A stretch of DNA of 64,000 nt, from NCBI GenBank assembly GCA_027449125.1, contig DAIDME010000045.1:39855-103854 (forward strand), in the 5' to 3' direction. The stretch comes from Solirubrobacterales bacterium. GTDB lineage: Bacteria > Actinomycetota > Thermoleophilia > Solirubrobacterales > Solirubrobacteraceae. Position numbers and translations under genes: made by a program. Each line of letters opens with the position of its first letter. Positions within the stretch are counted from its first letter, which is position 1. Below, piece by piece: positions 26,352-33,973 of this stretch. The notes beneath the pieces are model-generated. The model had not been told where the DNA came from, did not search any database, and saw only the letters and a list, made by a program, of their open reading frames with translations.

Positions 26352-26717
26352 TCATGGCACCGACCGGCGACGCTGGGCTGCGAACCTGTAGCCGAACCCG
26401 AAGTGCGTGTGAATGAACGACCATTCGGGCAGCGCCAGCGACAGCTTCACGCGCAGCTTGCGCACATAGACATCGACGGAGCGATCACCCGGCCTCAGCG
26501 GCCGCTCCCAAACGAGCTGGTAGAGCTGCTCGCGGGCGACGATGCGATCGGCGCGGCTGGCCAGCTCGACCAGCAGCCGCAGCTCCCTGGCCGAGAGGTT
26601 GAGGGTCAGGCCCCCGGCGCGCGCCAGGTGCTCGGACGGCTCGACCACGAGCGGACCCGCCGTCAGGATGAGTGGCTCCGCAGCTGTGGTCGACATCCGC
26701 CGATGGTGACGGGCCAC
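26352..26717 (-). CDS. Free-standing OmpR-type winged-helix protein, no receiver
   Basis: This 121-residue protein is almost only a Trans_reg_C winged-helix domain (about 32-115). Its core, GDRSVDVYVRKLR then IHTHFGFGYRFAA, is nearly identical to the C-terminal domain of the adjacent full-length regulator (26853-27674), so it arose by duplication with loss of the receiver. It lacks Asp, Thr and Lys phosphorylation residues and cannot be controlled by a kinase in the usual way. The start may be GTG 26717 or ATG 26696. It lies between phoU and the paralogue on the same strand. Confidence 0.8.
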   Translation of the reverse strand: MARHHRRMSTTAAEPLILTAGPLVVEPSEHLARAGGLTLNLSARELRLLVELASRADRIVAREQLYQLVWERPLRPGDRSVDVYVRKLRVKLSLALPEWSFIHTHFGFGYRFAAQRRRSVP

Positions 26718-26852
26718 CGCTTCCAGGTGGTTGCGCTGCGGTGAACGCGCGGTGAAGAGCCTGTGACCGTGTCGGCTTCGTGGTCGGGCCGGACCACCAC
26801 CGCCGCCGCTCCCGCTGGAGCGCGGCGGCGCCGCAGCGTGACCCAGCGCCGC

Positions 26853-27674
26853 TCAGACGCCGAGCAGGGCTGTATCCGCCAACGAGGGCGAGTGCTCGGT
26901 CGCGCCGGCGCTCGCTTCCAGGTCCGGCTCAGCGGCGAACCGGTACCCGACGCCGAAGTGCGTGTGGATGTAGTTCCAGTCGGGTGAGCCGGCGCGCAGC
27001 TTCTGGCGCAGCTTGCGCACGAACACGTCGACGGAGCGGTCGCCGTGTGCCATCGCGTAGCCCCACACGCGCTCGTAGATCTCCTCGCGCCGCAGCACCC
27101 GATCGGATTGCGATAGGAGCTGCAGTATCTCAAACTCACGCGCCGTGAGCTCCAGGCTCTGGCCGCTCACATAGGCCTGATATAGGTCGGGCCGAATGGT
27201 GAGCTCGCCAACGCTCGTGGTCTGCACGAGGTCGGGCATCTCCGCCCTGCGGTGCCGGCGCAGCGCAGCCTCAACGACGCAGATCAGCTCCTCCGCGTGG
27301 CACGGCTTCGTCATCCAGGCATCCGCACCCAACCGCAGCCCTCGCACCCGTTGCGCAACCGACGACGGTCCCGTGCAGACGATCACCGCAAGGCCCGGCA
27401 TCCGCGCGCAGACACGCTCCAGGTACTCCCAGCTGCCAGGCCCGATCACGGCTAGGTCCACGACCAGTGCGTTGAGCCGCATGGTCACGAGCGCGTCGAC
27501 CGTCGCCGGGTTTGCGATCGTCCGCAGCTCCCAGCCGACAGCATCCAGGCGGTTGGTCAGCACCTGTGTGAACCCGGGGTCGCGATCGATCACCAGCAGT
27601 CTCACGCGACCACCGGCACGCTGCGTACCGGATGCCGTGGATCGTAACGGCGCCTCGGTTGCTTCAGGCGGCAT
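26853..27674 (-). CDS. OmpR/PhoB-family response regulator
   Basis: The receiver (about 24-135) has an IDRD acid pocket, the phosphoacceptor Asp73 in VVDLAVIG, VCTG and WMTKPC (Lys). The winged-helix domain (about 150-250) has GDRSVDVFVRKLRQKL. The usual MPxMDG after the Asp is replaced by AVIGPGSWEYL, so the receiver is divergent. A phosphate-response role is inferred from phoU nearby; no partner kinase gene adjoins it. The start at 27674 includes 23 poorly conserved residues, and GTG 27605 is an alternative. Confidence 0.85.
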   Translation of the reverse strand: MPPEATEAPLRSTASGTQRAGGRVRLLVIDRDPGFTQVLTNRLDAVGWELRTIANPATVDALVTMRLNALVVDLAVIGPGSWEYLERVCARMPGLAVIVCTGPSSVAQRVRGLRLGADAWMTKPCHAEELICVVEAALRRHRRAEMPDLVQTTSVGELTIRPDLYQAYVSGQSLELTAREFEILQLLSQSDRVLRREEIYERVWGYAMAHGDRSVDVFVRKLRQKLRAGSPDWNYIHTHFGVGYRFAAEPDLEASAGATEHSPSLADTALLGV

Positions 27675-27679
27675 GCGCA

Positions 27680-27693
27680 GAGGATAAATCCTC
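27680..27693. promoter_or_regulatory. Palindrome before the response-regulator gene
   Basis: GAGGAT-AA-ATCCTC lies 6 bp upstream of the regulator start. It stands out as AT-containing and symmetrical in GC-rich DNA and could be an autoregulatory site. Confidence 0.35.
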
Positions 27694-27740
27694 AGGCTGA
27701 GGTTTTGACGGCTCGCGCACGCTTGGTTACAGGATCTTCA

Positions 27741-27755
27741 CATGCAAACTGCATG
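27741..27755. promoter_or_regulatory. Palindrome in the divergent regulator/VKOR gap
   Basis: CATGCA-AAC-TGCATG lies in the intergenic region between the divergent regulator and VKOR genes. A weak TTGACG (27705) with TACAGG 17 bases later may be a promoter toward VKOR, which would put the palindrome at its start point. Confidence 0.35.
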
Positions 27756-27893
27756 GATTCGACGGCCTGTGGCAATCTCGGTGGAGGAGCGCAGGCGCCA
27801 CCCGCGAGAAGCCAGACGCTCTGCGCCGGCTCTTACGAGCAGCCTGTAGCTTGAGTCGCGCGTGGCAGCAGAGAACGAACCCAGGGAGCATCG

Positions 27894-28406
27894 ATGAGCA
27901 CCAGTGGCATCGCGACGGACCGGCGTGCGACGACCAGCAACGCTGGCAGGGCACGGGACGGCCTGATGCTCGCGATCCTCGTGTTCACGACGATCGGCCT
28001 GCTCGACGCCGGCTACCTCACGTTCGTGCACTACCAGGGCTTCGGCGCTTTGCTGTGCCTCGGCGCGCACGACGGCCACTCGAGCTGTGAAACCGTTCAA
28101 TCGTCGGTCTGGGCTGAGATCGACGGCGTGCCGGTGGCCCTACTCGGCCTGCTCGGCTACATCGGCCTGTTCGCCTCTTACCTGGTCAGCGAGCGGATCG
28201 ACGGCGAGCTCGGCCGCGGCATGGGCTTCTGCATCGCGCTGATCGGCTTCGGCTTCAGCATGTACCTCACCTACCGCGAGCTCTTCTCGATTCATGCGAT
28301 CTGCGAGTGGTGCGTCGGCAGCGCCGTCTGCATGACGGTGCTCGCGGTCCTGACCGCCGTCCGCTTCCTGCGCGGCGAGCGACCGTCGCCTGAAGCGGCT
28401 GGCTGA
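27894..28406 (+). CDS. Vitamin K epoxide reductase family protein (VKOR)
   Basis: Bacterial VKORs reoxidise DsbA-type proteins, driving disulfide formation outside the membrane with quinone as acceptor. The 170-residue protein has four or five membrane helices, the loop cysteines Cys55 and Cys65 (SCETVQSS), the invariant Ser/Trp region, and the active-site CEWC (Cys137/Cys140) at the start of a helix. No thioredoxin domain is fused to it. ATG 27894 has GGGAGC upstream. It may serve the Cys-containing secreted proteins encoded elsewhere in the window. Confidence 0.9.
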   Translation: MSTSGIATDRRATTSNAGRARDGLMLAILVFTTIGLLDAGYLTFVHYQGFGALLCLGAHDGHSSCETVQSSVWAEIDGVPVALLGLLGYIGLFASYLVSERIDGELGRGMGFCIALIGFGFSMYLTYRELFSIHAICEWCVGSAVCMTVLAVLTAVRFLRGERPSPEAAG

Positions 28407-28457
28407 CCGTCCGAGCGCCTCCGTCTGAACGTCCGGGGGCGCCGCGATCATGGGAGC

Positions 28458-30053
28458 ATGAGCTGGAGGAGCACGCGGGCGGCCGCCGGCGCCGATGGGC
28501 AGCGTCGCCAGGTGGCCGTGATCGACCTGGGCTCGAACTCCTGGCGGCTGGCGATCTACAGCTACGGCTGCGAGCCCGAGCGCACCTGGTGGCGCCAGAC
28601 CGACGAGCTCTACGAAGCAGTCCGGATCGGGAGCGGGCTTGCCGCCACCGGCGAGCTCAGCGAGCCGGCGATGGACCGGGGTTTGGAGACGCTCACGATC
28701 TTTGAGCGGTTCTGTCGCGCCAACCGGCTCTCCCCCGCGGACATTCACGTCTTTGCGACCAGCGCGATCCGCGATGCGCGCAACCGCGACCAGTTCATCG
28801 AGCGCGTGCGCGCGCGTACCGGCTACGAGGTCGAGGTGCTCTCGACACGGGCTGAGGCGCATTACGGCTATGTGGCAGCGGTCAACAGCACGACCCTCAC
28901 CGACGGTGTGGTGCTCGACATCGGTGGCGGCAGCATGCAGCTGGTAGCCGTGCACGAGCGGCAGGAGCAGAGAACCGCCTCCTTCCCTGTGGGTGCGGTA
29001 CGCATGACCGAGTCGTTCTTGAGCGGCGACGAACCGGATCGCCCGGCGCGCAAGAAGGACCTGGAGCGTCTGCGCCGGCACGTCGGCGGCGCGCTCGAGC
29101 GCGCCGCCTGGCTAAGCGCGCACGGTGGCCGCCTGGTCGGCACCGGCGGGGCCGTGCGGAACCTGGCGGCGGCCGCCCAGAGGGCACAGTTCGGCTCGGT
29201 CGGCGGCACCGACATCGGCATCCAGGGGGTCTTCATCGACGCCGACACGCTGGACGAGTTGGTCCTGACCCTGGCGGAGACCCCTCCCGGTGCGCGGCGA
29301 ACCGTGCCAGGCATCAAGCCGGGCCGTGCCGACATCATCCTGGCGGCTGCGGTAACGCTGCAGACGGTCGTGCGAGCCGGTGCGTTTGAAGGCATCGAGG
29401 CGACCACGTCCGGGCTCCGAGACGGGCTGTTCCTCGCCCGTACGATCCTCGGCGAAGACTGCCCACGCCTGCCGGACGTGCGCCGGGCCGCCGTTCGCAA
29501 CCTCGCGGTTCAGTACGAGGCGGACCTGCCCCACAGCGAGCATGTCGCGCGCCTGGCCCTGCAGATGCACGACTCACTCGTCCGGGCCGGCCTGATCGCG
29601 GCCAGGCCGGTAGAGGCAGAGCTGCTGTGGGCTGCCGCGATGCTCCACGACGTCGGCATGACGATCTCCTACGGTGACCACCACAAGCACTCCCGCTATC
29701 TGATCGTGAGCGCCGAGCTACCCGGCTTTGACCCGCGTGAGCGGGCGCTGATCGCGCAGATGACGCGCTACCACCGCAAGGGCGTGCCCAAGCTCGGCGA
29801 GTGGACACGACTCGCACAGCCGGGAGACGAGGCGATGCTGGAGCGCTGCGCGCTCTTGCTGCGGCTGGCGGAGCACCTGGAGCGCGGCCGCGATCAGGCG
29901 GTTGACGCGGTGAGGCTGGAGACCAACGGTGACGGCGTCGCGCTGCACCTCCGTGCACACGGCGACCTGACGCTGCCGCGCTGGAGCGTCGAGCGTTACG
30001 GCGACGATGAGGCCTTCGCCCGTACCTTCCGCCGCCCGCTGGTGATCGGTTGA
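28458..30053 (+). CDS. ppx: Exopolyphosphatase Ppx/GppA with HD domain
   Basis: This enzyme removes terminal phosphate from polyphosphate or pppGpp. The 531-residue protein has an actin-fold ATPase-like half (VIDLGSNSWRLAIY at about 20, DIGGGSMQL at about 155, GTGGAVRNLAA at about 230) and a C-terminal HD domain (about 340-500) with EHVARLAL and MLHDVGM. Length matches the long Ppx class. It begins a three-gene block with sixA and ppk, with 71 bp to the next start. Confidence 0.92.
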   Translation: MSWRSTRAAAGADGQRRQVAVIDLGSNSWRLAIYSYGCEPERTWWRQTDELYEAVRIGSGLAATGELSEPAMDRGLETLTIFERFCRANRLSPADIHVFATSAIRDARNRDQFIERVRARTGYEVEVLSTRAEAHYGYVAAVNSTTLTDGVVLDIGGGSMQLVAVHERQEQRTASFPVGAVRMTESFLSGDEPDRPARKKDLERLRRHVGGALERAAWLSAHGGRLVGTGGAVRNLAAAAQRAQFGSVGGTDIGIQGVFIDADTLDELVLTLAETPPGARRTVPGIKPGRADIILAAAVTLQTVVRAGAFEGIEATTSGLRDGLFLARTILGEDCPRLPDVRRAAVRNLAVQYEADLPHSEHVARLALQMHDSLVRAGLIAARPVEAELLWAAAMLHDVGMTISYGDHHKHSRYLIVSAELPGFDPRERALIAQMTRYHRKGVPKLGEWTRLAQPGDEAMLERCALLLRLAEHLERGRDQAVDAVRLETNGDGVALHLRAHGDLTLPRWSVERYGDDEAFARTFRRPLVIG

Positions 30054-30124
30054 CCAGCGCTGCCGGCGATGACGGGCCACCCCGCTCACGGCCAACGCCA
30101 GCGGGCGTCGTAGTCTTTCACTCC

Positions 30125-30607
30125 ATGTTGTGGTTCTTACGCCACGGCGACGCCGAGGATGGCCAGCGTGACGAGGCTCGTGCCCTGACCGCGCTCGGAC
30201 GCCTGCAGGCGTCCGACGCCGGAGCCGGCTTGAGGAGGCTGGGCGTGAAGATCGACGCATGCCTGTCAAGCCCCAAGCGCCGCGCGCTGGAGACGGCCGG
30301 GCTCGCCTGCGAGCAGCTTGGCGCCGGCGTGCAGGTTGCGCGCGTCCTGGCGGACTCCGCCTACGACGCCGAGCGGCTCGCCGCCGGGCTGGGCGACGTG
30401 CTCCTGGTCGGTCACAACCCGTCGCTCTCACGAGCGCTGCACGACCTGACCGGCGCCCGCGTGAACCTGCGCAAGGGGGGCGTCGCGGCTGTCTCGGGCC
30501 GCGAGCTCCTGTTGCTGCTCGGCCCCCGCGAACTGGCGGCAATCGCCGGGCGGGCACGGGCTGATGGTTTGCGCGATGCGGGACCGGCGGTTGAGGGCAG
30601 CCGGTGA
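30125..30607 (+). CDS. sixA: Phosphohistidine phosphatase SixA
   Basis: SixA removes phosphate from phosphohistidine proteins. The 160-residue histidine-phosphatase fold has the catalytic FLRHGD (His7), the SSPKRRALETA segment and GHNPSLS with the second catalytic histidine. ATG 30125 is chosen because the RHG motif directly follows it; an upstream frame adds 25 Pro/Gly-rich residues. Its stop overlaps the ppk GTG (GTGA), so SixA and Ppk are produced together. Confidence 0.88.
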   Translation: MLWFLRHGDAEDGQRDEARALTALGRLQASDAGAGLRRLGVKIDACLSSPKRRALETAGLACEQLGAGVQVARVLADSAYDAERLAAGLGDVLLVGHNPSLSRALHDLTGARVNLRKGGVAAVSGRELLLLLGPRELAAIAGRARADGLRDAGPAVEGSR

Positions 30608-32745
30608 GCGGCACCGCTCGGCAGCGGTCGGCGCACGCCGGCCCGCCGGAGCTCGGCGATCAGTCGCTCTACCTCAACCGCGAGCTGTCCTGGCTGGACT
30701 TCAACGACCGCGTGCTGGAGCTTGCGGAAGATGCGAGCGAGCCGCTGATCGAGCGCCTGAAGTTCCTCGCGATTCATACCTCGAACCTGGATGAGTTCTT
30801 CATGGTCAGGGTCGCGGGCGTCCACGAGCAGATCGAGTCGCGCATCGCGAGCCGCGCTCCGGACGGGCTCGCTCCGACGCAGCTGATGGAGGCGATCGCC
30901 GCGACTGTGCGGTCGCACTGCGACCGGCGCGCCAACGTCTTCCGTGACGTGCTGCTGCCGGAACTGGCGGCTGCCCAGATCCGGATCGTGTCCTGCGCCC
31001 AGTCCGGCGCGCCGCCCGAAGCGCTGGCGCGTCACTTTCTCGAGCACATCTTCCCCGTGCTCACGCCGCTGGCGATCGGCCCCGGCCGGCCGTTCCCCTA
31101 CATCTCGAACCTGTCGCTGAGCCTGCTCGTGCACCTGCGCGACCCGGCGCTTGAGACCGAGCTCTACGCGCGGGTGAAGGTCCCGAAGGAGGTGCTGCCA
31201 CGGTTCGTCGAGGTTTCGAGCGGCGTATACGTGCCTCTGGAGGACGTGATCGCCCACCACCTGCAAGCCCTGTTCCCCGGGATGGAGGTTATCTCACACG
31301 GGCTCTTCAGAGTCACCCGCGACGCCGATTTCGACATCTCGGACGAGGCTGACGACCTGCTCGCCGCAGTGGAGGACGAGCTCCGCCGCCGGCGCTTCGG
31401 CGAAGTCGTGCGGCTGGAGGTCTCCGGTGACATCGAGCCGGATATGCGCGCACGCCTCAGCGAGTGGCTCGACGTCGCCGATAACCAGGTGTACGACGAC
31501 TTCGGCTTGCTGGACCTCGGTGACCTGTGGCAGATCACGGACGTTGAGGGCCACCCCGAGCTGCGCCAGCGACCGTGGCTGCCGCTGACGCCGCCGGCCC
31601 TGCGGGCGCAGGCCGATGATGGCGGCGAGCAGCCCGACATCTTCGCGCAGATGCGTGCGGGCGACTTTCTCGTGCACTACCCGTATCACTCGTTCTCCGC
31701 CAGCATCGAGCGCCTCGTCCTGCAAGCATCGACAGACCCGGCGGTGCTTGCCATAAAGATGACCGTCTACCGTACCTCGGACGACTCCGCGCTCGTTCCG
31801 GCGCTGATCACGGCCGCCGAGAACGGCAAGCAGGCAGTCTGCATGGTCGAGCTCAAGGCCCGCTTCGACGAACGTCAGAACATCCGCTGGTCGCGCGAGC
31901 TGGAGGAGGTCGGGGCACACGTCGTGCACGGGATACCCGGGCTCAAGACACACGCCAAGACGATCCTCGTGATCCGGCGGGAGCACAACCAGGTGCGCCA
32001 CTACGTGATGATCGGCACCGGCAACTTCCACGCCAAGAACGCCAGGCTGTACGAGGACTTCGGGCTGTTCAGCACCGATCGCGCGCTGGGCCAGGAGGTC
32101 GCCAACCTCTTCAACACGCTGACGGGCTACGCCCATCCGGGACGCGGCCGCAAGGTGCTCGTGGCGCCCGATGCGATGCGCGAGCCGCTGATCGAGCTGA
32201 TCGAGCGCGCAGTGCAGGCAAAGCGCGCCGGCCTGGCCGCGCGGATCCGGATGAAGATGAACTCGCTCGTCGACGAGCGCTGCATCCAGGCGCTCTATCG
32301 CGCCTCGCAGGCCGGCGTGCCGATCGAGCTCAACGTCCGCGGCATCTGCTGCCTGCGGCCCGGCATCGCTCACGTCAGCGAGACGATCAGCGTCGTCTCG
32401 ATCGTCGGGCGCTTTCTGGAGCACTCGCGCATCTACGCCTTCGACTTCGGTGAGGAGCGAGCGATCTACATCGGCTCGGCCGACCTGATGCCCCGTAACC
32501 TCGACGCCAGGGTCGAACTCCTCGTGCCGGTGGAACTGGCGGAGCTGCGAGCTGAGCTGGACGACACGCTGGACCGCTGCTTCGCCGACGACACCTACGC
32601 CTGGACGCTCGACGCCGATGGACGGTGGCAGCGTCGGGAGGGGCGCACGCGATCGGTGCATCGGGAGCTCATGGAACGCACGCAGGCGTCCCTGGCAGGC
32701 TCGCCGGTGATCGGCCGCGCGCAATCCGGCGCCGACGCCGTGTGA
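30604..32745 (+). CDS. ppk: Polyphosphate kinase Ppk1
   Basis: Ppk1 makes polyphosphate from ATP by way of a phosphohistidine. The 713-residue protein has the N-terminal YLNRELSWLDFN and SNLDEFFMVRVAG motifs. The active His450 lies in GLKTHAKT and His607 in LEHSRIY. Their spacing of 157 equals that of His435 and His592 in the E. coli enzyme. Phospholipase-D-like domains and a SADLMPRNLD-type C-terminus complete it. The GTG start overlaps sixA. Confidence 0.96.
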   Translation: MSGTARQRSAHAGPPELGDQSLYLNRELSWLDFNDRVLELAEDASEPLIERLKFLAIHTSNLDEFFMVRVAGVHEQIESRIASRAPDGLAPTQLMEAIAATVRSHCDRRANVFRDVLLPELAAAQIRIVSCAQSGAPPEALARHFLEHIFPVLTPLAIGPGRPFPYISNLSLSLLVHLRDPALETELYARVKVPKEVLPRFVEVSSGVYVPLEDVIAHHLQALFPGMEVISHGLFRVTRDADFDISDEADDLLAAVEDELRRRRFGEVVRLEVSGDIEPDMRARLSEWLDVADNQVYDDFGLLDLGDLWQITDVEGHPELRQRPWLPLTPPALRAQADDGGEQPDIFAQMRAGDFLVHYPYHSFSASIERLVLQASTDPAVLAIKMTVYRTSDDSALVPALITAAENGKQAVCMVELKARFDERQNIRWSRELEEVGAHVVHGIPGLKTHAKTILVIRREHNQVRHYVMIGTGNFHAKNARLYEDFGLFSTDRALGQEVANLFNTLTGYAHPGRGRKVLVAPDAMREPLIELIERAVQAKRAGLAARIRMKMNSLVDERCIQALYRASQAGVPIELNVRGICCLRPGIAHVSETISVVSIVGRFLEHSRIYAFDFGEERAIYIGSADLMPRNLDARVELLVPVELAELRAELDDTLDRCFADDTYAWTLDADGRWQRREGRTRSVHRELMERTQASLAGSPVIGRAQSGADAV

Positions 32746-32758
32746 GCCCTGAGGCCGA

Positions 32759-33901
32759 TCAGCCGACGGTCGGCGCCGTTTGGGGCCTCACGCCAAGGGT
32801 CACCTTTATCTTGCGTACGCCCTTGTGCGGGGTGTGGACGGTCATCGTGACGGTCTGCCCGGGCTTGTATGCGCTGACCGCACCGATGAACGCGTCCGCG
32901 TTCGGTGTCGACTGTCCGTTCACCGCCGTGATCACGTCGCCCGGCACCAGCCCCGCCTTGGCGGCGGGAGAGCCGGGTACCACCGGGGTGCTGCAGCCGT
33001 TGCCCGCCGAGGTTGCGATCTGCGCGCCGGAGTAGGTAGGCGTGAGCGACTGGTCGAGGCACACGCCGACGTAGGCGGTCCTCACCTTCTTGCCGGCGAT
33101 GATCGTGTTGGCGACCTGCGCGTCGGTGTTGGCCGGAGTCGCAAAGCCGACGCCGGCGCTGTTGCCGCTGCTGGTCTCGATCTGGTCGTTCAGGCCCAGG
33201 ACCTGGCCGGCACCGTCAAGCAGCGGTCCGCCCGAGTTCCCGGGGTTGATCGCCGCGTCGGTCTGAATCGCGCCAGGGATCGTGAAGTTGTTCGGTGCCG
33301 TGATGCTACGCCCGACTGCGCTGACGATGCCGGCCGTGGTGGTCTCCGGCAAGCCGAACGGGCTCCCGATCGCCACGACCGGGTCACCCACCTGCGCGGC
33401 GTTCGAGTTCGCGAAGGCGATCGGATGCAGCTCCGCTGCGCGCACGTTCACCTTGACCACGGCCACGTCGGCGGACGCGTCTTCGCCGAGGATCTTGGCG
33501 GGCACGCTGACGCCGTTCTGGAAGTCGACCCGCACGCTGGTCGCGCCCGCGACGACGTGCTCGTCGGTGAGGATGTCGCCCTGCTTGTTGTAGACCACGC
33601 CCGCGCCCAGGTCCTGGGTGGTGGTGGACGGCGTGCTGAAGAAGCCGTTGCTCGTGCCCTTCTGCACGTCGGTCGCGACTATCTCGACGACGCCGGGGCT
33701 GTCCATCTTGTAGATCGCGTTCACGCTCAGGCCGCTGCTGGTGGTCTTGCTCGCCGCGGTCGGCACGGAGTTCGCGCCCGGCGACGACACCTGCTCGACA
33801 ACGGTCTTGGTCCCCCCACCACCGCTCGAGATCGCCAGTGCGATGACAGCGCCCGCGAGCGCACCGCTGACCACGAGCAGAATCTTTGTGAGGCTGTTCA
33901 T
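32759..33901 (-). CDS. HtrA/DegP-type serine protease with PDZ domain
   Basis: This membrane-anchored extracytoplasmic quality-control protease has 380 residues. It has an N-terminal helix (about 5-25), a Ser/Thr linker, a trypsin-like domain with His115 (TDEHVV), Asp145 and Ser223 (GNSGGP), and one C-terminal PDZ domain (about 285-375). The ATG at 33901 is chosen because the membrane helix follows it; an upstream in-frame start adds 19 residues. It converges on ppk with 13 bp between stops. Confidence 0.93.
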   Translation of the reverse strand: MNSLTKILLVVSGALAGAVIALAISSGGGGTKTVVEQVSSPGANSVPTAASKTTSSGLSVNAIYKMDSPGVVEIVATDVQKGTSNGFFSTPSTTTQDLGAGVVYNKQGDILTDEHVVAGATSVRVDFQNGVSVPAKILGEDASADVAVVKVNVRAAELHPIAFANSNAAQVGDPVVAIGSPFGLPETTTAGIVSAVGRSITAPNNFTIPGAIQTDAAINPGNSGGPLLDGAGQVLGLNDQIETSSGNSAGVGFATPANTDAQVANTIIAGKKVRTAYVGVCLDQSLTPTYSGAQIATSAGNGCSTPVVPGSPAAKAGLVPGDVITAVNGQSTPNADAFIGAVSAYKPGQTVTMTVHTPHKGVRKIKVTLGVRPQTAPTVG

Positions 33902-33973
33902 GACTATCTCGCTTGCTCTCTGGATGCTTTCCGTTCCGCCAACCGGCGCTAACCCCATACTGGCCCGAGACTG

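Noticed and set aside
31477..31484. Exact sigma-28 -10 box GCCGATAA inside ppk
   Set aside because: No TNAAG-type -35 lies at the right spacing and it is within a coding region; it serves as a control for chance matches.
31294..32724. Long minus-strand open frame (476 residues) opposite ppk
   Set aside because: Composition is of a shadow frame with no domain, and ppk has all catalytic motifs on the other strand.
32780..33952. Plus-strand frame of 390 residues opposite the HtrA protease
   Set aside because: It has no recognisable motif, while the opposite strand encodes the complete protease.
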